Position numbers and translations under genes: made by a program
Notes under the pieces: generated by a model
What the model saw: the letters and a program-made list of their open reading frames with translations, nothing else
Databases searched by the model: none
What the model was told of the DNA's origin: nothing
Assembly (NCBI GenBank): GCA_963763575.1
Contig: CAVXPD010000004.1
Coordinates: 1,054,001-1,118,000, forward strand
Origin: Bog-473 sp963763575
GTDB taxonomy: Bacteria > Actinomycetota > Acidimicrobiia > Acidimicrobiales > RAAP-2
Direction of reading: 5' to 3'
DNA length: 64,000 nt
In this document: positions 8,576 through 17,607 of the stretch, in pieces
Position numbering within the stretch: the first letter of the stretch is position 1
How the letters are laid out: the number at the start of each line of letters is the position of its first letter

Positions 8576-9823
8576 TCAACCGAAACGCGCCGGGATGGCC
8601 GTGGCGCCCCGCTCGTAGAAGCCGATGAACCGTGGGGGCTCGGCCTCGGGGTCGAGTCGAAGGTCAGGGAGCCGGTCGAGCAGGGCGTTGATGGCCACGG
8701 TCATCTCGGCCCGGGCGACATGTTGTCCGAGGCACGAGTGCGGTCCTCCACCGAACGCCAAGCTCGGCTTGACAGGGCGGAACGGATCGAACTCGTCGGG
8801 TTCTTCCCATCGCTCCGGATCGCGGTTCGCCGCCCCGAGGCAGATATGGAGGACCGCCCCCTTGGGAAGCTGGGTTCCGAAGAAGTCCACGTCTTCGGTG
8901 ACCCAGCGCGAGAACATCGGGTCCGTCGGCATCCAGCGCGTCGACTCTTCGATGATGGGGCGGAGCAGGCTCCGGTCCGCTCCGACAGCCTCGAGGAGCT
9001 CGGGCCGCTGGAGGAGGGCGGCGAGCGTGATGCCCATCTGCTTCCACGTCGTGCCCGAGCCGGCGGCGAGAAGGAGGAGGGAGAAGGAGTAGATCTCGGC
9101 GTCGGTGAGCCGGTGCGTTTCTCCCTCCTCGTCGGTGACGTCGGCCTCGACTAGGACACTGATCAGGTCGTCCGCCGGCTGCCGGCGGCGAGCCGCCACG
9201 ATCGGAGCGATCATCTCGATGATCCGTTCGGGTTGGGTCAACGACTCCCGGACGTCGAGGGCCTGGCCCACCGGGACGCCAAAGCTCCCCGTGATCGTGA
9301 GCACCGGAATGGCCGCGCAGAACTCGACGTTCAGCTCGGCTCGCCCGTTCCCTTCGAAGGCGTCGATCAAGGCGTGAACGGTGGACTCGATCCAGTTCTC
9401 GATCCACCACCTGACCCTGGCGGGCGAGAAAGACGGCTGCACGAGGGCCCGGTAGCGGCGGTGTTGCGTGCCGCCCATCGACAACAGGCTGTTCGTCGGC
9501 CCCGGCTCGCCCGTCTCGAGGTCTACGGCTTCGGCGGACGAGGCAAACGTGTCCGGTTGGCGATACGCAGCATCGCACGCAGCCCAGGTGAAGGCCGAGA
9601 AGTGCGGCCGGTCCGGCGAGGGCAATCCGTGGAAGATGAGGTCGTCCTCGACACCGGAGAGCGCGTGCACCGTGCCTTCCTGAACCGCAGCGTGCTCACG
9701 GAGACCCTGCCAGATCGGGTAGGGGTCGGCGCGAAAGTGCCCACCGTTCCAACCCTGAACGTTGCCGGCCAGGTCGAAGAGCCGGCGAACCCGGTCGGAG
9801 TCCAAGAGCTGCGCTCCGGTCAT
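8576..9823 (-). CDS. Cytochrome P450 with an atypical I-helix
   Basis: This 415-residue soluble bacterial P450 has the heme-thiolate motif FGGGPHSCLGQH, with Cys as axial ligand, and the K-helix EESTR (ExxR). The I-helix reads AAGSGTTWKQ, where most P450s have AGxDTT or AGxETT, so the acidic residue of the acid-alcohol pair is glycine while both threonines remain. It would hydroxylate or otherwise oxidise a pathway substrate with electrons from a ferredoxin system not seen here. ATG 9823 overlaps the SDR stop codon (ATGA). The substrate is unknown. Confidence 0.9.
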   Translation of the reverse strand: MTGAQLLDSDRVRRLFDLAGNVQGWNGGHFRADPYPIWQGLREHAAVQEGTVHALSGVEDDLIFHGLPSPDRPHFSAFTWAACDAAYRQPDTFASSAEAVDLETGEPGPTNSLLSMGGTQHRRYRALVQPSFSPARVRWWIENWIESTVHALIDAFEGNGRAELNVEFCAAIPVLTITGSFGVPVGQALDVRESLTQPERIIEMIAPIVAARRRQPADDLISVLVEADVTDEEGETHRLTDAEIYSFSLLLLAAGSGTTWKQMGITLAALLQRPELLEAVGADRSLLRPIIEESTRWMPTDPMFSRWVTEDVDFFGTQLPKGAVLHICLGAANRDPERWEEPDEFDPFRPVKPSLAFGGGPHSCLGQHVARAEMTVAINALLDRLPDLRLDPEAEPPRFIGFYERGATAIPARFG

Positions 9824-10599
9824 CGAGCGACGTACCCGCCGTCGATGGGCATGAGAATTCCGGTCACGTTGGACGCCCGGTCGGAGCACAAGTACACCGC
9901 GGCCTCAGCGCAGTCCTCGGCCGTGATCGGTCGGCCCAGCGGGTGCATCGACCCGGTGTGGGCGGCCACGGCCTCGAGGTCGGCACCCGAGAGCTCCATG
10001 CCGCCCGCAGCCATGAAGCCGGTGTACGGCATGCCGGCCGGGCAGATGGCATTGACCCGGATGCCGAACGGCGCCACCTCTACTGCGACCGCTCGGGTCA
10101 GCTGGTGAACGGCGCCCTTGGTGGCCCCGTAGAGCGTCCCGCCCCATCCGACGAGGCCGGCGACCGACCCCGTGTTCAGGATCACGCCTCCGTCTCCCTG
10201 TTCCTTGAAGCGGAGAACCGCGTGGCGGCAACCCAGAAACACCCCGCGGAAGTTGACCGAGGTCAGCCGCTCGAAGTCTTCGACGGAATGATCTTCGAAG
10301 ACCATTCCCAGCCTCGGCGTGGGAATGCCCACGTTGTTGAACATCACGTCGAGTCGCCCGAAGCCATCGACCGCGCGGCCGATCGCGGCGGCCACGTCCC
10401 CGTCCTCGGCGACGTCACAGCGTTCGGCGACGGCCTTTCCGCCGGCGGCTTCGAGTTGCGCCACGGTCTCTTTTGCCCGGTCCAGATCGATGTCGGCGCA
10501 CACGACCGCAGCACCCTCTGCCGCGAAGCGGAAGGCGGAGGCCCTCCCTACTCCGGAACCGGCGCCCGTGATGACCGCCACCTTGTCATTCAGCAACAC
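9820..10599 (-). CDS. Short-chain dehydrogenase/reductase
   Basis: This 259-residue classical SDR has the nucleotide-binding TGAGSGVG, NNVG at the end of the fourth strand, a catalytic serine in NTGSVAG and YGATK as the YxxxK pair. The acidic residue at the end of the second strand (CADIDL) suggests NAD(H). It probably oxidises the alcohol made by the neighbouring P450 or by a hydratase. GTG 10599 is well supported, with GGGAGG five bases upstream. The gene is coupled to the downstream P450 gene by a four-base overlap. Confidence 0.9.
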   Translation of the reverse strand: MLLNDKVAVITGAGSGVGRASAFRFAAEGAAVVCADIDLDRAKETVAQLEAAGGKAVAERCDVAEDGDVAAAIGRAVDGFGRLDVMFNNVGIPTPRLGMVFEDHSVEDFERLTSVNFRGVFLGCRHAVLRFKEQGDGGVILNTGSVAGLVGWGGTLYGATKGAVHQLTRAVAVEVAPFGIRVNAICPAGMPYTGFMAAGGMELSGADLEAVAAHTGSMHPLGRPITAEDCAEAAVYLCSDRASNVTGILMPIDGGYVAR

Positions 10600-10627
10600 C
10601 GTGCCTCCCGTTCCGTCATGGGTACCG

Positions 10628-11845
10628 TCACGCGGCCGGAACCGGTGGCTCGGCCGCCGTGAAGCGGTACAGCTGCTCCGCGTTCCCACGGAGGAGCTTG
10701 TACTGCGTCTCCGGGGAGAGGTGCCCAATCACCTTCTTGACCGCGGTGATGCAGTTGGGCCAGGTCGAGTCCGAGTGGGGGTAGTCGGTCTCGCACATGA
10801 TGTTGTCCTCGCCGATCTCGTCGATGCTGGCGATCCCGTGATGGTCTTCGATGAAGCAGCCGAACACGTGGTCCCGGAAGAGCTCGCGGACGTTGAGCGT
10901 GTCGAGGTCGACGACGTCGAGGTCGGACTTCCCGTGGTCCATGAACTTCTGGCCCCGCATCACCCAGTAGCGCTGCTTGTCGAGCACCTGCTCCGCCCGC
11001 TCCAAAAAGTACGGCATCCACCCGACCTCGCCCTCGGACAACGCGATCTTGAGACTGGGGAAGCGCTGGAACATGCCGCTGAAGAGCCACGAGAGCATGG
11101 CGCCGGACGTGCGGATGGCCCCCCACGCCAGGTTGGCCATAAAGGGGGAATCCGGGGCGATCTGGGGGACCTGTGACGACGAGCCGACGTGCATGGACGC
11201 CACCATCCCGGTGTCGTTGGCCGTCGCCATGACGGGGTCCCAGTACCGATCGGCGTCGTGGATGGTGGGGAGGCCGATCGGGGCGGGGTTCTCCGAGAAC
11301 GCGAAGGCCGTGACGCCCTTGGCCGCCATGCGCTCCATTTCTTTGGCCGCCAACGGCGGGTCCCACATGGGGATCAACATGAGCGGGATGTAGCGCCCGG
11401 GCGCAGCGGCGCACCACTCTTCGATGATCCAGTCGTTGTAGTGCTGGAGGCACTCGAACCCGAACTCGCGATCGCTCGCATCCATGAAGAGTTGTCCACA
11501 AAAGCGCGTGATCGTCGGAAAGCACAACGAGGCCAGGATTCCCGCCCGGTCCATGTCCTCGAGCCGCGCCGTGGGGTCGTAGCAGCCCGGGCGCATCTCG
11601 GCGTACGGAAGCGGTTCGGGGCTGAACTCTTCCTTCGACTTCCCTGCCACCGCACTCAGGCCGGAGCTGGGATACCGCTTGCCGTCGTAGACCCAGTAGT
11701 CCAGCCCGTCGACGGCCTCCATGTGCGGGGCCCGGTCACGATCCTTGAAGGCCACGCGGTCCACCCACACGTTCGGCGGCTCGAGGATGTGGTCGTCGAC
11801 AGAGATCAACCACTCCAGGTTCAGATCACTCGACATCATGGTCAT
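10628..11845 (-). CDS. Amidohydrolase-superfamily protein (PF04909)
   Basis: This 405-residue TIM-barrel metal-dependent protein has the first-strand ligands in SVDDHILEPP, a mid-barrel histidine in SMHVGSSS and the late aspartate in ETDYPHSDSTWP. PF04909 contains both hydrolases and non-oxidative decarboxylases, so the reaction is uncertain. The start is ATG 11845 with GGAGAGGAG upstream. It lies between an SDR gene and an aldehyde dehydrogenase gene. The set of paralogues at 13.4, 18.8, 39.6, 61.4 and 62.6 kb suggests each handles a related pathway intermediate, for example ring opening of a dione or ester hydrolysis, but that is inference. Confidence 0.87.
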   Translation of the reverse strand: MTMMSSDLNLEWLISVDDHILEPPNVWVDRVAFKDRDRAPHMEAVDGLDYWVYDGKRYPSSGLSAVAGKSKEEFSPEPLPYAEMRPGCYDPTARLEDMDRAGILASLCFPTITRFCGQLFMDASDREFGFECLQHYNDWIIEEWCAAAPGRYIPLMLIPMWDPPLAAKEMERMAAKGVTAFAFSENPAPIGLPTIHDADRYWDPVMATANDTGMVASMHVGSSSQVPQIAPDSPFMANLAWGAIRTSGAMLSWLFSGMFQRFPSLKIALSEGEVGWMPYFLERAEQVLDKQRYWVMRGQKFMDHGKSDLDVVDLDTLNVRELFRDHVFGCFIEDHHGIASIDEIGEDNIMCETDYPHSDSTWPNCITAVKKVIGHLSPETQYKLLRGNAEQLYRFTAAEPPVPAA

Positions 11846-11861
11846 GCTCCTCTCCTCCCGC

Positions 11862-13340
11862 TCATGCGGGCAGCTCGCCGACGCACAGATGTTTGATCTC
11901 TTGGAAGGCACGGATGCCCTCCACGCCACGCTCACGACCCAGGCCGCTCTGCTTGTATCCCCCGCCGGGTGCGTACCCGCTGAACAGCGACGTGTTGACG
12001 TTGACGGCTCCAGACCTGATCCGTCGTGCGACCGCGGTGGCCGTGCCCAGGTCGGCGCCGTAGACCTGGCCCGACAGGCCGTAGATGCTGTCGTTCGCGA
12101 TCCGGACGGCGTCGTCGACGTCGCGGTAGCCGATCACTGCGAGCACCGGGCCGAAGATCTCCTCCTGCGCGGCGGGATTGGAATTGTCGGGCAGATCGAG
12201 CACGGTGGGCTCGAAGTAGTACCCGTGTTCGAGGCCGGCCGGTCTCCCGCCCCCGGCCACGACCTTCCCGCCGTTCTCTTCCGCCAGCGCAACGAAGCGC
12301 TCGCAACGCTCCCGTTGGGCGGCGGTGATGAGCGGGCCCATCATGGCGGCCGGGTCGCTGGGCGGTCCGACCGCGATGCCCGCGTAGGCGGCGCTCACCG
12401 TCTCGAGCACCTCCTCCTTACGGTCACTCGGCACCAACATTCTCGTGGCCGCCACGCAGGCCTGGCCCGCCGTCATGGCGACCACCTGCGCAGCCCCGGC
12501 GGCGACGCGGTGCACCGCGTCGGGCAGGTAGATCTGCGCCGATTTGCCACCGAGCTCGAGGGCGACCCGCTTCACCGTCGGCGCCGCCTGCGCCAAGATC
12601 TGGCGGCCGACGGCGGTCGAGCCCGTGAACGACACCATGTCCACCGCCGGGTCGCTGGTGAGCAGCTCGGCTCCGGCCGCGCCGGGCTCGAGGACCACGC
12701 TCAGCACACCCGCCGGCAGCTCGGCGGCCTCGGCCGCTGACCCGAAGGCGAGGGAAGAGATGGGTGTGAGCGGGCTCGGCCGCAGGATCACCGAGTTCCC
12801 GGCCATCAAGGCGGCGAACAACTTCTGGAACGCCATGATGATCGCCCCGTTGTAAGGCGTGACGGCAACGACGACGCCCACCGGCTCGTGCCGCCGCAGG
12901 CTGAGCGCCACCCTCCCGCGCACGAGCTCGTCGGTCGGGACCGGGTTGGGCTCCTCGTGGGGCAGGGCCAGATACAGGTCGATGGTGTTGCGGGCGAGCA
13001 TCATTCCCGCGGCGTACTGAGCCATCTCGGCGAACAACACGGGCTGGCCAGCTTCGGCCACCATTGACGCGACCAGCGGTTCGTGGAGCGTCTCGAGGCG
13101 GTCCAGCAGCGCGTGCAGGGCCCGCGCCCGGTCGGTGGCCGCGAGTTCGGCCCAGACTCCTTCGTCGAAGCTCTGGCGAGCTGCGCCGATGGCTTGGCGC
13201 ACCTCGCCGAGAGGCGTGGCCCCTATCTCGGTGACGATCGACTCGTCGGCCGGGTTCTCGACCGGGAACGTGTCGTCGCCCTCGACCCACCGCCCCGCGA
13301 CGAACGACCGTCGCTCAGTGAGGATTCCGCCCTCAGGCAT
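11862..13340 (-). CDS. NAD(P)-dependent aldehyde dehydrogenase
   Basis: This 492-residue ALDH-superfamily enzyme has the general-base glutamate in LELGGKSA, the catalytic cysteine in GQACVAATR, the cofactor-site FTGSTAVG and the late EEIFGPVLAV. Length and motifs are complete, so it should oxidise an aldehyde to the acid. It heads the minus-strand run of oxidative genes and precedes a PF04909 protein by 16 bases. ATG 13340 has no good Shine-Dalgarno. A 13-codon frame starting at 13375 ends just inside it, so translational coupling is conceivable. Confidence 0.92.
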   Translation of the reverse strand: MPEGGILTERRSFVAGRWVEGDDTFPVENPADESIVTEIGATPLGEVRQAIGAARQSFDEGVWAELAATDRARALHALLDRLETLHEPLVASMVAEAGQPVLFAEMAQYAAGMMLARNTIDLYLALPHEEPNPVPTDELVRGRVALSLRRHEPVGVVVAVTPYNGAIIMAFQKLFAALMAGNSVILRPSPLTPISSLAFGSAAEAAELPAGVLSVVLEPGAAGAELLTSDPAVDMVSFTGSTAVGRQILAQAAPTVKRVALELGGKSAQIYLPDAVHRVAAGAAQVVAMTAGQACVAATRMLVPSDRKEEVLETVSAAYAGIAVGPPSDPAAMMGPLITAAQRERCERFVALAEENGGKVVAGGGRPAGLEHGYYFEPTVLDLPDNSNPAAQEEIFGPVLAVIGYRDVDDAVRIANDSIYGLSGQVYGADLGTATAVARRIRSGAVNVNTSLFSGYAPGGGYKQSGLGRERGVEGIRAFQEIKHLCVGELPA

Positions 13341-13442
13341 ACAGGTAGTCCAGGTCAGGGAGGTAGAGCATCATTCTACTGTTCCAGATTACGACGTAGC
13401 AGTCAAGCGTTCCGCCGGGCTGCTCGAACATCCACCGATCTC

Positions 13443-14669
13443 TCAAGCGAAGGTGAGCGACCGAGCGTTCTCGACCATGATCTTGCGCTGATCCTCCAAC
13501 GAGAACGATGCGACGTTGTCGAAGAAGTCACGGGGCTGCGAGAGGCCTTCGGCGTGGGGCCAGTCCGACCCGAAGAGGATTCGTTCGACCGGGAGGACCC
13601 TCGCCAATTCCGCGACGTCGTCTTCGACGAAGGGCGCGACCCAGCAGTGGTCGACGAATTGGGCGACCGGATCCGACGAGAACATGCCGGGGTTCTGTCC
13701 GGCCAGCATGTGCAAAGTGTGCAGGCAACGAGGCACCCAGTCGGCGCCGTTCTCGATGTACGCCACTCTCAGGCGCGGGAACCGCTCGAAGAGCCTCTGG
13801 GCCACCACAACCGTGGCGAAGTCCTCGATCAACCGATGCTTCATGAGCTGGGCCAGCAACGACGCGGACTGGGCCGCGGCCGCGTCGCGAGCGGGGCTGC
13901 CGTCGGGCACCTTGGCGAGGCCCCACGTACGGGAGATGTCGGCCGCGACCTCCGTGTAGCCGTCTTCGAAACCGGCGTGGGTGGTCACCACGATGCCGGC
14001 GTCCTGGACGCGTGCCCAGAACGGATCGAAACGTGGGTCGGCCGGAGAGCGGAGGCCCTCGGGCGTGAAGACCGGTCCGTTGCGGATCGTGATGATGCGG
14101 GCGCCCCTGTCGAGGCACCACTCCAACTCGGCGATCGCCTTGTCGAGGTCGGACAGGGTGAGAAAGGGAGCCGCGAAGATCCGGTCGCGGTAGGCAAAAC
14201 CCCAGTCTTCGTCGAGCCAGCGGTTGAACGAACGGAGCACCTCAACGGAAGCCTCGACGTCAGGCTGCATCGGGCCCTCCATGCAGACGCCCTGCGAAGG
14301 GAACAACCACGCCGCCTCGACTCGCTGGAGGTCCATGCACGCAAGACGGGCGTCGCGATCGAACCATTCGGGGTGCGCGGCCGGTTCCTCGCAGGCCAAC
14401 TCGTCGCCGACACGCTCCTTGCTGCTCTTGCCGCTGAAATAGTCATAGAGCGCTCCCGGACGCGGGCGCGGATGGACGTCACCGGGACCCGGGATGATCG
14501 GGTGGGGCCGGTCCCCGAAGAAATAGCAGGGCTTCCCGTCGACAACCTTCAGGACGACTCCGCGCTCGGCGAATTTCGGGTCGCGGTACCTGGTGAAGGA
14601 GTCGCTGACCTCCCAGTAATGATTGTCCGCGTCGAAGACAGTCTTGATCTCGGTCGAGGCGCTGGCCAT
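13443..14669 (-). CDS. Amidohydrolase-superfamily protein (PF04909)
   Basis: This 408-residue TIM-barrel protein begins with FDADNHYWEVSDSFTRY, a form of the first metal-binding strand shared with the proteins at 18.8 and 61.4 kb. It continues with TTHAGFEDGY mid-barrel and ends with FGSDWPHAEG, where Asp is a metal ligand or base. The start is ATG 14669 with GAGGAGG upstream, ten bases after the D-aminoacylase-like gene. It probably acts on the same substrate series as that neighbour. Hydrolase and decarboxylase activities both remain possible. Confidence 0.87.
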   Translation of the reverse strand: MASASTEIKTVFDADNHYWEVSDSFTRYRDPKFAERGVVLKVVDGKPCYFFGDRPHPIIPGPGDVHPRPRPGALYDYFSGKSSKERVGDELACEEPAAHPEWFDRDARLACMDLQRVEAAWLFPSQGVCMEGPMQPDVEASVEVLRSFNRWLDEDWGFAYRDRIFAAPFLTLSDLDKAIAELEWCLDRGARIITIRNGPVFTPEGLRSPADPRFDPFWARVQDAGIVVTTHAGFEDGYTEVAADISRTWGLAKVPDGSPARDAAAAQSASLLAQLMKHRLIEDFATVVVAQRLFERFPRLRVAYIENGADWVPRCLHTLHMLAGQNPGMFSSDPVAQFVDHCWVAPFVEDDVAELARVLPVERILFGSDWPHAEGLSQPRDFFDNVASFSLEDQRKIMVENARSLTFA

Positions 14670-14678
14670 GGGTCCTCC

Positions 14679-16403
14679 TCAGTCCGTTCCGTGGCGAAGG
14701 AGCTTGCCGGGAGTGGCGCCGACACACTCCCCTTCCACGAAGGTGGTCACCCCGTTGACAATGGTGCGGTCGTAGCCGACCGCTTTCTGGACCAGCCGCC
14801 ATTCCCCGGCGGGGTAGTCCCACACGCGTTCTTGGGGCGTGCTGTCGAGCGTCTGCGGGTCGTAGATCACGACGTCAGCAGGTGCGCCCTCGGCCAGGAA
14901 ACCACGGCCCTTCAGCCCTGCGGCGACCGCGGGGTAATAGGACAGGCGCCAATGCGCCTCCTCGAGGCTCATGATCTCGTGCTCGCGGACCCAGTAGCCG
15001 AGCAACTCGGTCGGGTAGCGGGCCGTCGTCACGAATTTGGTGTGCGCTCCGCCGTCGCTGACGCCCGGGAGGGCAACCGGTGAGGTGGCGATCTCCTTCA
15101 TCGACGCAGGTGGCGTCAACAGCATCGGCGTGGCAAACCCGACCCTGAGCTCGCCGGCCACGGCCACGTCGAGGAAGGCGTCGATCTCGTGCTTCTCCTC
15201 TCGGGCCGCGATCTCTCCGACCGTAAAGCCCTCGTAGCGTTCCTTGAGCTGTTGTGCTTGGGGGACGTCGCTCGAAATCCAGTGCACCTTGATGTCCGTG
15301 AGGTCGTAGCCGGCTCCGAACAACCCGCCCCGCAGCTCGTGGATCTCCTTCATGGCATCTCGGCGCAAGGGGTCGGCGAATTTGACCCTCTTCTCTTCAA
15401 CGGTCCCGAGACAGGCTTCACGCCAACATTCGATCGTGTCCGCCAGGTTGTACTCCTCGAGCGTGAACTCGGACGCGAAGTTCGTCGTCAGCGCCTGTGC
15501 GAACACTCGGAGGCCCTCCTCCTCGTTCAGGTAGGCGAGCCGCTTCAGGGCGTCGCGGTGCGAGAGCTGTTGGCTTCCGTGCTGGTTGAGGGCGCCATCA
15601 GCCAGGAGCGCGTTCCAGATGATGGGCCGGCCGCTCTCACGCGCCATCAGCTCCGCCCACTCGAGGGACCCAGTCAGCTGCGCGACGCCGCGGCCTAACG
15701 ACCCGAGAGCCCGGGAGAAAGCAGCGACCTCCCGCTCGGTCATCATGTCGGTGACCATCGGCGTGCCGTCGTAGTCGAGCTGCACGTTGCCCACGTCACC
15801 GGAGATCTGGGCGCTGATTCCGCACCCCCCGACCGCCATCCCCCGGACCAAAAGGTCACACATCAGGGCCAGCTCCTCGTCCGTGCAGCGACGCTCTTTG
15901 GCTTCCTCGATCCCGACCACGTAACCGTACAGCGGTGCTAGCGGCACGAAGGACATCAGGTTCACACCCTTGGGAGTCCGGCTGACGCTGTCGAGAAACT
16001 CGTCGAAGGTCACCCAGTCCCACGGCATGCCCGCCCGCATCGTCTTGATCGGCACCGCCTCGTTCCGAGCCAGGCTGAGCATCGCCCGCTCGCGGTCCTC
16101 GGGCTTGCACGGTGCGAAACCGAACCCGCAATTTCCGATCACGACGCTGGTGACGCCGTGCCAGCCGGACATGGTGCACCACGGGTCCCAGAAGACCTGG
16201 CTGTCGTAGTGCGTGTGCAGGTCGACGAAGCCGGGAACCACCATCCGGTCCGACGCGTCGACCACCTCGCGTGCATCCGACGAGCTGACCCGACCGATCT
16301 GTGCAATGGAGCCGTCGCGGATGCCCACATCCGCCCTGTACCGCGGCGTCTGCAGGCCGTCCACGATGGTCCCGCCCTTGATGACGATGTCGTACGTCGG
16401 CAC
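14679..16403 (-). CDS. N-acyl-D-amino-acid deacylase family amidohydrolase
   Basis: This 574-residue amidohydrolase has the metal-site motif DLHTHYDSQ near residue 70, the composite-domain N-terminus YDIVIKGGTIVDG, and the catalytic aspartate region SDGGAHTKF. These are features of the D-aminoacylase branch. GTG 16403 has GGAGG nine bases upstream. Actinobacterial members in catabolic clusters are often annotated as D-aminoacylases, but the genuine substrate is usually a cyclic amide or unknown. It shares an operon with the PF04909 gene downstream. A TetR gene lies upstream on the same strand, ending at 16501. Confidence 0.87.
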   Translation of the reverse strand: MPTYDIVIKGGTIVDGLQTPRYRADVGIRDGSIAQIGRVSSSDAREVVDASDRMVVPGFVDLHTHYDSQVFWDPWCTMSGWHGVTSVVIGNCGFGFAPCKPEDRERAMLSLARNEAVPIKTMRAGMPWDWVTFDEFLDSVSRTPKGVNLMSFVPLAPLYGYVVGIEEAKERRCTDEELALMCDLLVRGMAVGGCGISAQISGDVGNVQLDYDGTPMVTDMMTEREVAAFSRALGSLGRGVAQLTGSLEWAELMARESGRPIIWNALLADGALNQHGSQQLSHRDALKRLAYLNEEEGLRVFAQALTTNFASEFTLEEYNLADTIECWREACLGTVEEKRVKFADPLRRDAMKEIHELRGGLFGAGYDLTDIKVHWISSDVPQAQQLKERYEGFTVGEIAAREEKHEIDAFLDVAVAGELRVGFATPMLLTPPASMKEIATSPVALPGVSDGGAHTKFVTTARYPTELLGYWVREHEIMSLEEAHWRLSYYPAVAAGLKGRGFLAEGAPADVVIYDPQTLDSTPQERVWDYPAGEWRLVQKAVGYDRTIVNGVTTFVEGECVGATPGKLLRHGTD

Positions 16404-16500
16404 CGGCTGACACCTCCCCTCCCCGTACCGGCACCGCCGGCTCTCCGGGGTCATGCCTGAGACAAATCTAGTGAAGTGTCCTATATCGAGACAAGGGCAC

Positions 16501-17148
16501 TCATCCGTCCGACTCTCGAGGACGGGTGCCGTGGCCGGGCACGATGGCGCGGACCAGGTATTGGTCGAGAAATCGACGCTTGTGTCGCGCAGGCCGCTCC
16601 CTCCAGGCCGGTGAGAGCAGGATCAGCGAGATGGCGTTGATCCAGCGCATGGTCTCGCGCAGGTCGAGGTCCGCGTGGAGCTGACCGCCGGCGCGCCACC
16701 GTTCCATCAGGGGGCCGTAGTGGCGTAGCGCGGCGTCGACCAGCGGCTCGGACGTCAGCTCCAACCAGGTCACCGAGGCCGAGCTCGCCGGAGAGAAGAG
16801 CGCTTCGTTGAGCGGGTTCCCCTCCACAAGTCCGATGGGCTCGAGAACGAGGTCGGGGATGGACCGTGCCGCGTCGTCGGGATCGGGAAGCGCGCGCACG
16901 ACTGCGGCGAGCGCGGGTTCGATGCGGCTCATCAGCAGGCCAAGGATGAGATCGTCGCGGGTAGGGAAATAACGGTAAACCGTCGAACGAGCGACGCCAG
17001 CTTCTTCGGCCACGTCGACCATGCGCAGCTGCGCGTCCCCACGGCGCACGATGCATCTGCTCGCCGCCTCGAGCAACCTCTGCCGCGCCTGCTCGTCGTT
17101 GAGGATCGCCCTGTCGTCTCCCCACCGACGTTTCGTCGCGGGCTGCAC
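16501..17148 (-). CDS. TetR-family transcriptional regulator
   Basis: This 215-residue protein has an N-terminal HTH (about residues 20-65: LEAASRC, VDVAEEAGVARSTVYRYFPTRDDLI) and a variable ligand-binding half ending in a basic tail. GTG 17148 is the most plausible start. It sits upstream of, and on the same strand as, the D-aminoacylase-like and PF04909 genes and may control them in response to a CoA thioester. The gap downstream holds only a weak TGTC/GACA dyad, so no operator can be assigned. Confidence 0.88.
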   Translation of the reverse strand: MQPATKRRWGDDRAILNDEQARQRLLEAASRCIVRRGDAQLRMVDVAEEAGVARSTVYRYFPTRDDLILGLLMSRIEPALAAVVRALPDPDDAARSIPDLVLEPIGLVEGNPLNEALFSPASSASVTWLELTSEPLVDAALRHYGPLMERWRAGGQLHADLDLRETMRWINAISLILLSPAWRERPARHKRRFLDQYLVRAIVPGHGTRPRESDG

Positions 17149-17204
17149 CCGCCCATTCTACGAGTACTTCGATTCGACGCTGAGACTGTTCGGAGAGGTT
17201 CGGC

Positions 17205-17572
17205 TCAGGAGAGGCTCAGGATCCTTCGGGCGTTGTCACGTAGATCCGCAGCCAGACCTCCGACTTGAGGGGCACGTCGGGCATCTCGGCGAACCTCCGC
17301 TCCAGCGAGAGCCCCATCGGGGAGTTAGCCGCTGTAGAGGACCTTGTCGGCATCGCGTGTGTTCGCACAGTCGACGACCGGTCTCGGGTAGTACTTCGGC
17401 GCGAAGGCGCTGGTCGATAGAAGAGATTCGGCCATTTCACCATGAGCTTGGCCGAGAGCTCGAGTGACTCCCGCTCCCTCAGCGATGCACAAATGCCCGC
17501 CTGCAGGCGCGTCGGATCGTCGGGAAAGCCGATCATCGTGTCCACGACGCCCAGATCGTCCGGCCAAGGCCG
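17205..17572 (-). pseudogene. Degraded PF04909 amidohydrolase remnant
   Basis: Pieces of three frames line up with the intact protein encoded at 62635-63504. The N-terminal DDLGVVDTMIGFP matches its start. It jumps directly to LSAKLMVKWPNLFY near residue 210 of the intact copy, then shifts frame to STSAFAPKYYPRPVVDCAN, meets a stop, shifts to PMGLSLERRFAEMPDVPLKSEVW, and shifts again to DNARRILSLS before the final TGA. About 190 internal codons are missing and there are at least three further lesions, so this is a decayed gene, not a sequencing artefact. It lies directly downstream of an acyl-CoA dehydrogenase gene. Confidence 0.88.
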
Positions 17573-17607
17573 CGGTCGAGGTGACAGGTCGTTGCCCTTT
17601 GTGCGAA

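Noticed and set aside
16467..16495. TGTC ... GACA dyad downstream of the TetR gene at 16501
   Set aside because: Only 4-base arms are perfect, and such a dyad is expected by chance.
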